64,000 bases of DNA from Pseudodesulfovibrio cashew (GCF_009762795.1 NZ_CP046400.1:3617501-3681500); one strand, 5' to 3'. Counted from the first letter of the stretch, positions 17,640-29,671 are shown. Notes: generated from the letters alone by a model not told the origin. Numbers and translations are program-made.

Positions 17640-18500
17640 CTAACTTTCTTCCCTTCTCCTGCGCCCACCGAAAAGCAGATATGCCAACGCAAGGGCAAGC
17701 AGGCCGAAGGAAACGCCAAGACCGATCTTGAGCGAATGCGAAATGGAGGGGTCCATAACATACCAGGAGCTCAAGATGCGCTCCCGCTCCTCGTCATTGA
17801 TCTGCGATAGTCCCCGGTTGACTAGATCAAGAAGCTCTTCGTCACCTTTCTTGACGGCTCCGCGCACCGATTGCGTGTAGACGGTCTCCCGCAGGACAAA
17901 ATCGTCCAATTTCGCGTTAGTGCCCAGGTTATGAAAAATGTTGTGCTGCTCGGTGACCATGCCGTCCGTTTCCCCATCGACAAAGGAATCGATCAGTTCC
18001 TGGGCGGTCGGGTACCCTTTAAGCCGGACCTCGGGAAACCGTCTCGCAACCTCGGTCTGCGAGGCTCCTCGGCTCAGGACGGCCAGGGTTTTGCCCTTCA
18101 TGTCTTCCATGGAAAGGATCGGCGACCCTTTAGGCACGACCAGGACCAGTGACATGGAATAGATCGCTTGGCTGAAGTCGAACACTCTCTCGCGCTCGGT
18201 CGTGGCGAATATGCAGCCGTGCAAATCAGCCGTTCTCTGCTGTACCCGCTTCAGTGACTCATTCCAATCATCGAGCACGAAGGTCACGGGAACCCCAGTC
18301 ACCATAGCCCACTTTCTCCAAAGGTCGACCATATACCCTTTCGGCTCGCCGTTAAGTCCGACCGACGCCATGGGCGGCATGCCTCGGCCCAGAGATATGG
18401 TCACTCCCTTGCGGTACTGCTCGGGGACATCAAAGGCTTCAACCGAAAACGGAAACAGCAAGGAGAAAACCAGTACGAAAGCAACAGCAGGATATGGCAT
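17640..18500 (-). CDS. Membrane-anchored solute-binding (SBP_bac_3) protein
   Basis: About 286 residues: a signal peptide (MPYPAVAFVLVFSLLFPF...VEA), a family 3 periplasmic amino-acid-binding fold (ISLGRGMPPMASVGLNGEPK; FDFSQAIYSMSLVLVVPKGS; GKTLAVLSRGASQ), and one transmembrane helix near the C-terminus (ISHSLKIGLGVSFGLLALAL) followed only by GGRRRREES. This is the sensor half of many histidine kinases and diguanylate cyclases but without any output domain. It may be a decayed sensor or a tethered binding protein. Start at 18500 favours the signal peptide; an in-frame ATG at 18581 is possible. Confidence 0.7.
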   Translation of the reverse strand: MPYPAVAFVLVFSLLFPFSVEAFDVPEQYRKGVTISLGRGMPPMASVGLNGEPKGYMVDLWRKWAMVTGVPVTFVLDDWNESLKRVQQRTADLHGCIFATTERERVFDFSQAIYSMSLVLVVPKGSPILSMEDMKGKTLAVLSRGASQTEVARRFPEVRLKGYPTAQELIDSFVDGETDGMVTEQHNIFHNLGTNAKLDDFVLRETVYTQSVRGAVKKGDEELLDLVNRGLSQINDEERERILSSWYVMDPSISHSLKIGLGVSFGLLALALAYLLFGGRRRREES

Positions 18501-18680
18501 GCAACAGTCCGGTGCAGAAGTGTTGGAACGGAGAAAAATGACGCCTGCCGAAATAAGCGCCAAAATTTCCTTACAATACATCCCCCATACTGTTCAATCA
18601 TCAGTTTGACATTTCTTGAAAACCGCTCGAAGAGGCACGGTCCGCCAACTCACCGACGGATGTTCCCGAACAGGAGCACG

Positions 18681-19922
18681 TCAATACCGATACAGCCAGG
18701 GAACCGCGAATACCATGAAGCAGGCCCAGACGGCATAGCAGGAGAGATACCTGGCCATGACCGTCTCGACTTCACTGATGGTCCCCTTTCCCCGCCAGTG
18801 ACGGAAATAACCACGGCACAGAAACGCCAAATTGAAAAACACCAGCAGATTGGAACCCAGGATGGTCAACCGATTGGCGGTCAAGCCCTCGTCATACTCG
18901 AAAATCCGCCACAATATCGCCGCGATCCCGATCAGGTCCAGAACCACAGTGGCAGCCAGCATGATGGTGACCATGATGGTCACATGCCGCTGCTCACCGT
19001 ACTCGCGGCGACCCGCCATGATGTAGACCACGGTCCCCAGCACGCACAGCAGGAGCACATTGTACAACAGCAAAGTATCCCGGTCATCGAACAACTCCCG
19101 GAGATTCATGGCCATGGCGACCATGTAGCTGATGATGAGCAGCAGAAGAAGAGGCGAAAAAATTCGAGCCAGGAGCGGGGTCAGCCGCCGCGCGGCGGAA
19201 TAGGTGTCTGTGGCCCAGGCGGCAACCATGGGAATGGCCGCGACCCCGTATATCGCCACGTACTCCCCGACCCAATCCGTGGGGAGCCCCAGGAAGGAAA
19301 ACAGGCCGAAGGCCAACAGGAGCAATATGCCGCCCCCCAGAAGGAACAGTCCGGCATGAATTACCAGTTCCCCGAAGAATGCGAGGTACTTCAACCGCTC
19401 ATCCGGACTCCGCCAATCAGTCCCCATGCGCGCCACGCCATACAGGCACCAAAGGAAACACGGCATGAAGAGACAGGAGAGCGCAAAGGTATTGTCCCAT
19501 GATTCGGGCAGCACGGTAATATAGATGGCCGCCGCACCCGTGATCGACAGGACCAGAGTCGAAAACCTCCACCCCGCCCCTTTCAGGTACAACGTGAAGC
19601 AAAGCATGGAAAAGAACGGAATGAAATCGGCATACCGAGACATGAAGAACGAGAACGAAACAGGGGTCCAGGCAGGTATCTTGAGCAGGCTCCCGGCAAG
19701 CAATCCCAATATAATCATGAGTGTCCAGCCCACTCCGCTCAGGGAGCTGCCTCTCCCCTGATCAAAAGAGAGCCGGGCATGCCACGCCCTGAGCAGGACG
19801 GACTCGGGATAAACGGCAAGGACCCCCTGATAGGCGTTTGAAAACGCCCGGGAGTCCTTGCGGTACAATCGTTCCAACCCTTCCGGGTCGTCAATCAATT
19901 TTTCTATGTCTTTTCGGATCAT
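18681..19922 (-). CDS. Polytopic membrane protein of unknown function (possibly DUF4153-like)
   Basis: 413 residues. A soluble N-terminus of about 60 residues (DIEKLIDDPEGLERLYRKDS) is followed by roughly eleven hydrophobic segments. The C-terminal pattern EYDEGLTANRLTILGSNLL recalls DUF4153 proteins, but I cannot confirm it. No enzymatic motif is seen. The start lies 9 bases after the clpB stop, so it is the last gene of the cbpA-cbpM-clpB transcript; a membrane-stress link is speculation from that position. Confidence 0.65.
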   Translation of the reverse strand: MIRKDIEKLIDDPEGLERLYRKDSRAFSNAYQGVLAVYPESVLLRAWHARLSFDQGRGSSLSGVGWTLMIILGLLAGSLLKIPAWTPVSFSFFMSRYADFIPFFSMLCFTLYLKGAGWRFSTLVLSITGAAAIYITVLPESWDNTFALSCLFMPCFLWCLYGVARMGTDWRSPDERLKYLAFFGELVIHAGLFLLGGGILLLLAFGLFSFLGLPTDWVGEYVAIYGVAAIPMVAAWATDTYSAARRLTPLLARIFSPLLLLLIISYMVAMAMNLRELFDDRDTLLLYNVLLLCVLGTVVYIMAGRREYGEQRHVTIMVTIMLAATVVLDLIGIAAILWRIFEYDEGLTANRLTILGSNLLVFFNLAFLCRGYFRHWRGKGTISEVETVMARYLSCYAVWACFMVFAVPWLYRY

Positions 19923-19931
19923 TCATATCCA

Positions 19932-22529
<2,598 letters not shown>

Positions 22530-22558
22530 AATGAACCTCCTCAAGCGATGTAATTTAT

Positions 22559-22894
22559 TTATATAAGGCGCTTAAGTTCTTCTACTTCCTTCTCCAGTTC
22601 CTCTATCCTGTCCAGCAGGTCCACCACGATGGAACCGCTGTCGAAAGACATGTCCAGATCATGGACGAGCCGCATGAGCTTGTGGATGCGGTAAACGTCG
22701 CGCAGCCGGAAAAGGTATTCCTCGGCGCCGGTCTTCTTCGGAGTGATCCACCCAAGCTCGATGAGCTCGGCCACGTCGGCGGGCCGGATGGCAGTCAACT
22801 CCACCAACTGGGCCCAGGCCACATATTCGCTCCGCTCCGGCAGGTTGAGGCCGGGGAGCCGCATCATCATCTGCTTCAAACGTTTGGTGGTCAT
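22559..22894 (-). CDS. cbpM: Chaperone modulator CbpM (MerR-like)
   Basis: 111 residues: an N-terminal winged-helix-like region (LVELTAIRPADVAELIELGW and then FRLRDVYRIHKLMRLVHDL) and a C-terminal coiled coil (LLDRIEELEKEVEELKRL). CbpM binds the J-domain of CbpA and controls its activity. It is encoded 6 bases after cbpA and 29 bases before clpB, which supports the call. Confidence 0.85.
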   Translation of the reverse strand: MTTKRLKQMMMRLPGLNLPERSEYVAWAQLVELTAIRPADVAELIELGWITPKKTGAEEYLFRLRDVYRIHKLMRLVHDLDMSFDSGSIVVDLLDRIEELEKEVEELKRLI

Positions 22895-22900
22895 GGCTGG

Positions 22901-23884
22901 CTAGAACTCCCTCGGCTTGAAATTGGACTGGTCGCGCAACTTTTCCCACAACTCGCGCTCGTCTGCGCTGAGGATGTCGGGCACCTGAATCATGATCCGC
23001 ACGTACTGGTCGCCGCGCCGGGCACCGCTGCCCAGCCCCTTGCCCTTGACGCGGAGCTTCTTGCCCGAGCCGATGCCCGGAGGAATCTTCATCTCCACGG
23101 CTCCGTCCAGGGTGGGAATCCGCACGGAGGCGCCGAGGGCGGCCTCCCACGGAGCCAGCTTCAGGTCGAGGATAACGTCGTTGTCATTGACCTTGAACAT
23201 GGGGTGCGGCATCAGCTTGATCTTGAGATACAGATCTCCCTTGGGCCCGCCGGCCATGCCGGGGTTGCCCTGTCCGGCCAGACGGATTTTCTGTCCGTCC
23301 TTGATGCCCGCAGGCACATTGACCTCCAGGGTCTTGGTGTGCATGCGAGGGATGCCGTCCGGACCGGCCACCTGCTCCTGCAGGGTGATGGACTTGCTTC
23401 CGCCCCGGTAGGCCTCGTCCAGGGTCAGCTCGTACGTGGCCTCGGAATCAGAGCCGCGCCTGGGGCGCTGCTGGTAACCGCCGCCACCGAAGCCGCCCTG
23501 CGAAAAACCTCCCTGGGAAAAGCCGCCGCGGAACGAACCGCCTCCGCCACCACCGAAGATGGTCTCGAAGAAATCGGAGAACCCCGCTCCACCGCCCGGG
23601 AAACCGCCTCCACCGAAGTGGACGTTCTCGTAGCCCGGCGGGGGCTGGAAGTTCTGCCCGTGCTCCCAGTCGGAACCGAACTGGTCGTAGAGCTTGCGCT
23701 TCTTCTCGTCTTTGAGAACCTCGTAGGCCTCGTTGATCTCCTTGAACTTTGCCTCGGCCGACGCATCATTGGGATTGAGATCGGGATGGTACTTCCGGGC
23801 CAGCTTCTTGAAGGCCTTGGCAATCTCATCCCTGGATGCGGACCGGGAAACGCCCAGCAGCTTGTAGTAGTCTTTGTATTCCAT
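22901..23884 (-). CDS. cbpA: Class B DnaJ-type co-chaperone CbpA
   Basis: 327 residues: J domain with YHPDLNP (HPD motif, about residues 33-35), a Gly/Phe-rich linker with GGGGG and SQGGF repeats (about 88-140), and two C-terminal beta domains. There is no CxxCxGxG zinc-finger domain, so this is CbpA/DnaJ class B rather than canonical DnaJ. It stimulates the DnaK ATPase. First gene of a cbpA-cbpM-clpB operon. No HAIR-type HspR operator was found in the 150 bases upstream. Confidence 0.92.
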   Translation of the reverse strand: MEYKDYYKLLGVSRSASRDEIAKAFKKLARKYHPDLNPNDASAEAKFKEINEAYEVLKDEKKRKLYDQFGSDWEHGQNFQPPPGYENVHFGGGGFPGGGAGFSDFFETIFGGGGGGSFRGGFSQGGFSQGGFGGGGYQQRPRRGSDSEATYELTLDEAYRGGSKSITLQEQVAGPDGIPRMHTKTLEVNVPAGIKDGQKIRLAGQGNPGMAGGPKGDLYLKIKLMPHPMFKVNDNDVILDLKLAPWEAALGASVRIPTLDGAVEMKIPPGIGSGKKLRVKGKGLGSGARRGDQYVRIMIQVPDILSADERELWEKLRDQSNFKPREF

Positions 23885-24035
23885 TGATTACGCGTTCCTT
23901 TCTCTCTAACGAAATCGATTGTCGCTTCAGGTTTTAATGGTAATATGCCAAGATCAGGTGTCAAGATGGAAAACGGAAAAAGAAGGATATTTTTCCACAG
24001 TTTTTCCACAACCCTTCCATGCGAGGAGACACGCA

Positions 24036-24593
24036 ATGAGACATACCACACGCGCGGTCCTTTGTCTGATAACCATTTGCCTGGCCGGCGCAAGCGTCGC
24101 CTGGACCCCATGGGGAGCCATCTACGAGTCGGCTCGGGACGAACGGAGCGTCTCGCAACAGGCGGACGACAAACGGATATCCCTGGACATCAAGAGCCAG
24201 CTGGCGGACAGGGACGGGAAAAAGGCGCTCAAGGTGCACGTCTATTGTTTCATGGGCAGGGTCTACCTGGTCGGTGCCATCGATGACACCGACTTTCGCA
24301 AATTCGCGGTCAAGACCGCCAAGTCGATCAAGGGAAACAAGGGAGTGACAACGCACTTCGTCAAGGAGACGGACACCACCGCGGACGACCTGGAAGTCGC
24401 CGCCTCTGTCCGGGCCGCGCTCATCGCCGAGGGCGACCTGAGCGCCACCCAGATCGAAACCGAGACGATGAACGGCGAAGTCGTCATGGTCGGCATGGTG
24501 CGCTCCAAGGCCGACGCCAAGCTGGCGATCAAGGTTGCAAAGGGAGTGGAGGGGGTCCGGAAGGTGACGTCCTACCTGATCCCGCCGAAGTAG
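24036..24593 (+). CDS. Exported BON-domain protein (OsmY-like)
   Basis: 185 residues with a signal peptide (MRHTTRAVLCLITICLAG then ASVAW) and two BON-like modules: SLDIKSQLADRDGKKALKVH with VYLVGAIDD, and ASVRAALIAEGDLSATQIET with VVMVGMVRS. BON proteins are periplasmic or outer-membrane proteins thought to bind phospholipid and aid envelope stability. Start at 24036 follows GAGGAGA; an upstream ATG would put non-signal sequence ahead of the signal peptide. Divergent from cbpA, convergent with the PHP gene. Confidence 0.85.
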   Translation: MRHTTRAVLCLITICLAGASVAWTPWGAIYESARDERSVSQQADDKRISLDIKSQLADRDGKKALKVHVYCFMGRVYLVGAIDDTDFRKFAVKTAKSIKGNKGVTTHFVKETDTTADDLEVAASVRAALIAEGDLSATQIETETMNGEVVMVGMVRSKADAKLAIKVAKGVEGVRKVTSYLIPPK

Positions 24594-24594
24594 C

Positions 24595-25203
24595 TCAGAG
24601 CCCCACGGCCAGGGGGAACGCCTCACCCGGTTCGCATTGACCGTTCTTCAGGGCGCGGACAAGGTCGCTCGACGACGTCACGGGGACGGTGAACCGGGTG
24701 GGAAAACACCCCAGTTCGTGAATGCAGTGGGCATCGGAACCGGCAACCCGGGGCAAGCCGTTTATGGCCGCGTGCTTCTCGGCGAGCCGGTCATCGCGCA
24801 GGCTGTTTCGCCCGTTGCGCACCTCTATGGCGGCTACATTTTCACAGGTCACGCAAGCGATGTCCGAAGGCCTCCAGGCCCGGAACGGATGGGCGGCCAC
24901 CACAGCGCAATCACGCTCCTTAATGGCGGAGAACAGCCCGTAGGCATCCATGCCGGAGGGAAGGGAACGAACATCACCATAAACGAGATAGTCGCCCTGC
25001 GGTGTGGAATATTCCATTCCGACAAGGAGGAGCAGCCCGTCGGGCTGGAAACCTTCCTCGATTTGTGCCAGAACGGCAAGAGAATCGTGATCGGTCACAC
25101 AGACTCCGTCCAAGCCCATGGAGCGGGCTTCGGCGAGAATCTCGGCAACCGACATGCAGCTGCATGGCGAGTTGTCGGAATGAACATGCAGATCGATAAG
25201 CAT
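24595..25203 (-). CDS. PHP-domain metal-dependent phosphoesterase
   Basis: 202 residues. The metal-binding His/Asp motifs of the PHP fold are present: MLIDLHVHSDNSPCS at the start, CVTDHDSLA, VVAAHPFRAWRPSD and RVAGSDAHCIHELG. PHP phosphoesterases act on nucleotides or sugar phosphates; small stand-alone members include RNase AM/YciV-type 5'-3' exonucleases, so RNA or nucleotide turnover is possible. Start chosen at the family-conserved MLIDLH. The stop is 2 bases from the convergent BON gene. Confidence 0.85.
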   Translation of the reverse strand: MLIDLHVHSDNSPCSCMSVAEILAEARSMGLDGVCVTDHDSLAVLAQIEEGFQPDGLLLLVGMEYSTPQGDYLVYGDVRSLPSGMDAYGLFSAIKERDCAVVAAHPFRAWRPSDIACVTCENVAAIEVRNGRNSLRDDRLAEKHAAINGLPRVAGSDAHCIHELGCFPTRFTVPVTSSSDLVRALKNGQCEPGEAFPLAVGL

Positions 25204-25304
25204 GGAACAATCATAGCTCTCGATCCGACATAAGAGCAACGCGATAATATTTATGAATTCAATTTCAATAATCGACATAGTCTATACTGAATCCGGAGAT
25301 TAAT

Positions 25305-26633
25305 GTGCCGAAAACCTGCGTACTCGTACTCCTCGACGGTCTGGGCGACAGGGCCCACGGAATGCTCAACAACAGGACTCCGCTCCAGGCGGCGGAAACG
25401 CCCTACCTGGACAAGCTCGCTGCCATGGGCTCAACCGGCCTTTTCCACGCCGCAAAACTCGGCCAGCCTCTGCCCAGTGAGAACGCCCACTTCGCCATGT
25501 TCGGTTCGCCCAGGCACGAGTTCCCCGGACGGGGCCCGCTGGAGGCTCTGGGCGCGGATGTGGACTTCGGCGAGAACGACATCGCCATGCTCGCCCATTT
25601 TACCTCGGTGCTGTTGACTCTGGAAAACCAGATGGTCCTCAAGTACGACCGCATCTGCGGCACGCCCGAGGAGATCGACGCGCTGCATGCCGCCGTGGAC
25701 AACTATGAAAAGGACGGCATCACCATCAGGCTGCACAAGACCGGGGGCATGTTCTCGGTCCTGACCATGTCCGGCGACGTGTCACCATACATCACCGACT
25801 CCAACCCCATGGTCAACGGCCGGTTCATCTCCGCCATCCGCCCTCTGGAAGCCTACCGGGACGACCCTGCGGCGGTCCGCACGGCGAACGTGCTGGCAGA
25901 CTACCTGCGCTGGGCCTATCACCGCCTCAGCGCGGTCAAGGAGAACGAACTGCGCGTCCGCCAGACCCTGCCGCCCATCAACGGTCTGGTCACCCAGCGT
26001 GCCGGGCAACTCTGCCCGAGGGTATCCATGCGCAACCGCTACGGGCTCAACGGCCTCTCCATTGCAAGCGGACACATGTACCGCGGGCTCGCCCGCTTCC
26101 TGGGCATGGAGTTCCACATGGTGCGCGACTCCCGGGACCAGGAACGCGACCTGGCGGAACGCATCGACGTGGCCGGGGCCATGATCTCCAAATACGATTT
26201 CATCCATGTCCACACCAAGGCCCCGGACCAGGCCGCGCACACCAAGTCGCCCAAGGCCAAGGTCAAGACCATCGAGGCTTTGGACCGTGGCCTGGCCGCG
26301 TCCCTGGACCCGCTCCTGCACAATGACGACGTGCTGGTGGTGGTCACGGCCGACCACTCCACCCCAAGCGCCGGACCCATGGTGCACTCCGGTGAACCCG
26401 TGCCGGTCATGTTCATCGGCGACGGCGTACGCAGGGACGAAGTCGCCCGCTTCGACGAAATCGCCACGGCCGGAGGTGCGCTCTCCTGCCTTCGAGGCGA
26501 GGAGATGATGTTCATGATCCTCAACTATCTCGACAAGGCCCGCCTAAGAGGCATCCACGACTCCGCCGCCCCCCAGGAATTCTGGCCCGGCGACTACGAT
26601 CCGCTGATCGTGGGGGAACCGGAGGGGGAATGA
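25305..26633 (+). CDS. Cofactor-independent phosphoglycerate mutase, archaeal (ApgM) type
   Basis: 442 residues of the alkaline-phosphatase superfamily. Metal and substrate motifs: VLLDGLGDRAHGMLNNRTPL, LPSENAHFAMFGSP (nucleophile Ser region), HTKAPDQAAHTKSPKAKVKT and VVTADHSTPSAG. ApgM enzymes interconvert 3- and 2-phosphoglycerate without 2,3-BPG; related phosphopentomutase-like roles are possible. The start is GTG at 25305, preceded by CCGGAG; an ATG two bases earlier is out of frame. It overlaps the next gene by 4 bases (ATGA), so they are translationally coupled. Confidence 0.85.
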   Translation: MPKTCVLVLLDGLGDRAHGMLNNRTPLQAAETPYLDKLAAMGSTGLFHAAKLGQPLPSENAHFAMFGSPRHEFPGRGPLEALGADVDFGENDIAMLAHFTSVLLTLENQMVLKYDRICGTPEEIDALHAAVDNYEKDGITIRLHKTGGMFSVLTMSGDVSPYITDSNPMVNGRFISAIRPLEAYRDDPAAVRTANVLADYLRWAYHRLSAVKENELRVRQTLPPINGLVTQRAGQLCPRVSMRNRYGLNGLSIASGHMYRGLARFLGMEFHMVRDSRDQERDLAERIDVAGAMISKYDFIHVHTKAPDQAAHTKSPKAKVKTIEALDRGLAASLDPLLHNDDVLVVVTADHSTPSAGPMVHSGEPVPVMFIGDGVRRDEVARFDEIATAGGALSCLRGEEMMFMILNYLDKARLRGIHDSAAPQEFWPGDYDPLIVGEPEGE

Positions 26634-27193
26634 GCAGACACCCCCTCGGGCTCATTCACGGACGCTTCCAGGTCCTGCACAACGACCATCTGGTCTACCT
26701 GCTGGCGGGCAAGGCCCTCTGCGACCATCTCATTGTGGGCGTCACCAACCCCACGCCCGAGGAAAGCGCCGAGGAAGCGGCCAATCCGGCGCGTTCCGCA
26801 CCGGAGAACAACCCGCTGTCCTACGAGGAACGCGAAAGCCTTATCCGGGCCGCCTTCAAGGAGAAAGGCATCCCGGAAGGCAGCTATGAAGTGATCCCCT
26901 TCCCCATCTGCAAGCCTGAGAAAATCAGGGAGATAGCGCCTGCGGAAGCGGTATACTACCTGACCATCTATGATGCCTGGGGGCACGAGAAGAGAAAACG
27001 GCTCGAAGGCCTCGGCCTGCGGACCCACGTCATGTGGGAGCGCCCGCAAGAACATAAGGGCATCTCCGCCACCGACGTCCGCCGCGCCATGCGTACGGGC
27101 GGCGAGTGGCGCCACATGGTGCCGCCCGCCGTGGCCGCGCTCCTCGACGAATGGAACATTCAGGAAAGGCTGGCAGGCTCTTCCGGGTCGTAA
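26630..27193 (+). CDS. Nucleotidyltransferase of the NMN adenylyltransferase (NadM/NadR-like) family
   Basis: 187 residues with the HxGH-type nucleotide site LIHGRFQVLHNDH (about 9-21) and the C-terminal GISATDVRRAMRTG, matching the ISSTxxR motif. Such enzymes adenylate NMN or related phosphates. A conventional nadD is at 56690-57352, so this gene may act on NMN (salvage) or on another substrate. Coupled by ATGA overlap to the mutase gene. Its 3' end overlaps the convergent rhomboid gene by 34 bases. Confidence 0.8.
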   Translation: MSRHPLGLIHGRFQVLHNDHLVYLLAGKALCDHLIVGVTNPTPEESAEEAANPARSAPENNPLSYEERESLIRAAFKEKGIPEGSYEVIPFPICKPEKIREIAPAEAVYYLTIYDAWGHEKRKRLEGLGLRTHVMWERPQEHKGISATDVRRAMRTGGEWRHMVPPAVAALLDEWNIQERLAGSSGS

Positions 27194-27897
27194 TCCCTGG
27201 TTTCGCGGTTGTAGCAGTAGCGGCAGTGTCCTGGCCGCCGAAACCAATGTATGAGCGCTGCCCCTGCGGCGAAACCGCCCACGTGCGCCCACCACGCCAC
27301 CCCGCTGGCCGCCTGTCCATGGGCTATGATCCCGGACGCAATCTGCGTCAGAAACCAAATTCCGAGAAAGACACCTGCTGGTATGCGCAATATGAGCGGG
27401 AAGATGAAGACCGGGATCAGGGTGAGCACCCGCCCGTGCGGGTAGAGCACCACGTATGCGCCCATGACCCCGGCAATGGCTCCCGAGGCACCGATGATGG
27501 GAATGGGAGAAGCGCGGTCGAACACCATGTGCAACGCCACGGCTGCCAGGCCGCAGATGAGATAGAAGGCCATGAACTGCCCGTGCCCGGTCACGTCTTC
27601 GATGTTGTCCCCGAAGATCCAGAGCATCCACATGTTCAGGATAAGGTGCAGCCACCCGCTGTGCAGGAACATGTAGGTCACGAACGGCCAGCCCAGAGTG
27701 TCGGGATACCCGGCCCGGGCGGCCCACTCCGGTTCGAAGAACCGGGCCGGAACCACGCCGAAAAGGTGGACAAGATAGGTCAGCCCGCCCCGGTCCAGGC
27801 TGTGGGTATAAAGAAAGACCAGCACGTTGAGCCCAATGATGATCCCGACCATGATCGGCGGGGTCACGCGCGGGACATTATCGCGCAGGGGGATCAC
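27160..27897 (-). CDS. Rhomboid intramembrane serine protease
   Basis: 245 residues, six transmembrane segments. Catalytic dyad Ser138 in GASGAIAG and His205 in AHVGGF; the HLILNM motif (His84, Asn88) of helix 2 is present. Rhomboids cut transmembrane helices of membrane proteins. The cytoplasmic tail carries HCRYCYN, a CxxC that could bind zinc. The start is GTG, sharing GTGA with the stop of the upstream CoaE fusion, so the two genes are coupled. Confidence 0.9.
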   Translation of the reverse strand: MIPLRDNVPRVTPPIMVGIIIGLNVLVFLYTHSLDRGGLTYLVHLFGVVPARFFEPEWAARAGYPDTLGWPFVTYMFLHSGWLHLILNMWMLWIFGDNIEDVTGHGQFMAFYLICGLAAVALHMVFDRASPIPIIGASGAIAGVMGAYVVLYPHGRVLTLIPVFIFPLILRIPAGVFLGIWFLTQIASGIIAHGQAASGVAWWAHVGGFAAGAALIHWFRRPGHCRYCYNRETRDYDPEEPASLS

Positions 27898-29591
27898 GCT
27901 CCGCCCTCCTCCGTGCCGGGTTCCCCGGCCAACTCATCAGCCAACTGCACTGCCAATCGGGGCCACAGGGCTTCAAGCCAGGACTCGAAGGCTCCGTTCC
28001 GCTCCGCGAAACGCTTTTCGGCCCAATGCCGCAATCGACTCGCCTCCTGCTCCAGCTCCGCGAGCCCCGCGCAGTTGTCCAGGACGATGTCACAGGCGGC
28101 CAGCTTGTCGCCTTCCGGCCATTGCCAGGAGTCGAATACAGCCAGCGTTTCCTCATCCAGGCCGCGTATCCGTCGCAATTCGCCGGTGCGCTTCTCCGCC
28201 GGGCAACTGACACCGGCAACGGCGTCCACCATACCCGACTCGTGCCAGCCCCCTTCCAGCAGCAGCGGGATTTCGGCATAGGCCGCTTCCGCGTCCCGGT
28301 TGGCCTTGAAAAACAGCTCGCACTCATGGCGCACCATGGGATGGACCATCTCCATAATCTCGCGACGCAGAACATCCGAGGCGCGCATGGCCTCAAACAA
28401 CGCCGTTTTGTCCACGCTCCCGTCCTCTCTGGAATACTCGCCGCCGAACCGCTTGGCGATAAGAGACGCACCGTCGCCGCCCGGGCCGTACAGAGAGGCC
28501 ACGGACTCGTCGGCGCTGAAAACCGGCTCGTTTTCCCGGCGCAAGGCCGAAGCCAGTGCGGACTTGCCCGAGCCGGGCATGCCCACGATGCCCACGCGCA
28601 GGCACTCCCGCTGCAATCCTGCGAGCAGCGAGAGGAAGTCGTCGGGCGGGGTGCGCCAGAGGGTAATCACCTCACCCGAAGCAGGGTGGGTGAAGGAAAG
28701 ATAAAAGGCGTGCAGCATCTGCCGAGGGGCCAGTCCGGCCAGCCGGTCCTCCCGCCGACTCCACTCGGCGTTCTCTCGCGGACCATAGACCGCGTCCCCC
28801 AGCAGCGGATGGCCGATATGGGCCATGTGCACGCGAATCTGGTGGGTCCGGCCGGTGTGGATGCGCACGGCAACCAGGCTGGCCAGTCCGCGCGGGCCGG
28901 TCCAGAGCACGCGGTAGTCGCTGCGCGCTTCGCGCCCGCCCTTGTGCACGGCCATGCGCGTTTTGTGGGAGGGATGCCGCCCGATGGGCGCGTCAATGCT
29001 CCCTTCGCCCCGCTCCGGCTTGCCGTGAACGATGGCCAGGTAGACCTTGCGCACCCGCCTCCCGGCGAAGTCCGAAGACAGGGCCAGCCGATCCGCCTCG
29101 GTGCGCGCGGCCACGATGAGGCCGGAAGTGTCCTTGTCCAGCCGGTGCACGATGCCGGGCCGCTGCCCGTCCATGCCGGAGCGCTCCGCAGCCATGTCGG
29201 GACAGCGGTGCAAGAGATGATTCACCAGGGTCGGCCCAGGCTCTCCCGGCGCGGGGTGAGTGGTCAATCCGGCGGCCTTGTCCACTACCACCACATGTTC
29301 GTCCTCGAACACCACGTCAAGGTCGCCGGACACAGGCTGGGCAGCGTCCTCGCCGGGGGCCGCATCACCAGCGCCGAGGGCCAGGCTCTCGCCGCCTGAA
29401 AGCTTGTGCTTGCCCTTGTCCACGATCTCGCCGTCGACCAGAGCCAGGCCGGACTCGATCCACTGCTTTATGCGTCCGCGCGAAACGCCCTCGTCAGCCA
29501 GCTCCCGAGCCCAGAACTTGTCCAGGCGGACGCCCCGGTCCGACAACTCGGCATCCCGCTCCCAATGATCCGTTTTTTTCTCTTCCGTCAT
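27894..29591 (-). CDS. coaE: Fused RluA-type pseudouridine synthase and dephospho-CoA kinase
   Basis: 565 residues, a two-part protein. Residues 1-65 form an S4 RNA-binding domain (VRLDKFWARELADEGVSRGR), and about 90-320 form a RluA-family pseudouridine synthase with HRLDKDTSG (149-157, catalytic Asp152) and the conserved RIHTGRTHQIRVHMAHIGHP. From 331 to the end is a P-loop kinase of the CoaE family (GMPGSGKSA at 337-345; AEIPLLLEGG; HPMVRHECE). It would therefore modify rRNA uridines and perform the last CoA step. The fusion is a single uninterrupted frame; I recall it in Desulfovibrio-type genomes. Confidence 0.92.
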   Translation of the reverse strand: MTEEKKTDHWERDAELSDRGVRLDKFWARELADEGVSRGRIKQWIESGLALVDGEIVDKGKHKLSGGESLALGAGDAAPGEDAAQPVSGDLDVVFEDEHVVVVDKAAGLTTHPAPGEPGPTLVNHLLHRCPDMAAERSGMDGQRPGIVHRLDKDTSGLIVAARTEADRLALSSDFAGRRVRKVYLAIVHGKPERGEGSIDAPIGRHPSHKTRMAVHKGGREARSDYRVLWTGPRGLASLVAVRIHTGRTHQIRVHMAHIGHPLLGDAVYGPRENAEWSRREDRLAGLAPRQMLHAFYLSFTHPASGEVITLWRTPPDDFLSLLAGLQRECLRVGIVGMPGSGKSALASALRRENEPVFSADESVASLYGPGGDGASLIAKRFGGEYSREDGSVDKTALFEAMRASDVLRREIMEMVHPMVRHECELFFKANRDAEAAYAEIPLLLEGGWHESGMVDAVAGVSCPAEKRTGELRRIRGLDEETLAVFDSWQWPEGDKLAACDIVLDNCAGLAELEQEASRLRHWAEKRFAERNGAFESWLEALWPRLAVQLADELAGEPGTEEGGA

Positions 29592-29671
29592 GGGCCGGAG
29601 GATATACCGGGAATCATTGGAAAGTAAATTTTAATCTAGGCTGGCCTTATACCGGGTGGGGAAATTGTCCC

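Noticed and set aside
23885..24035. Sigma-32 promoter or HAIR operator before cbpA
   Set aside because: CTTGACACC and CATATTA occur, but their spacing is too short for sigma-32, and no CTTGAGT inverted repeat exists.
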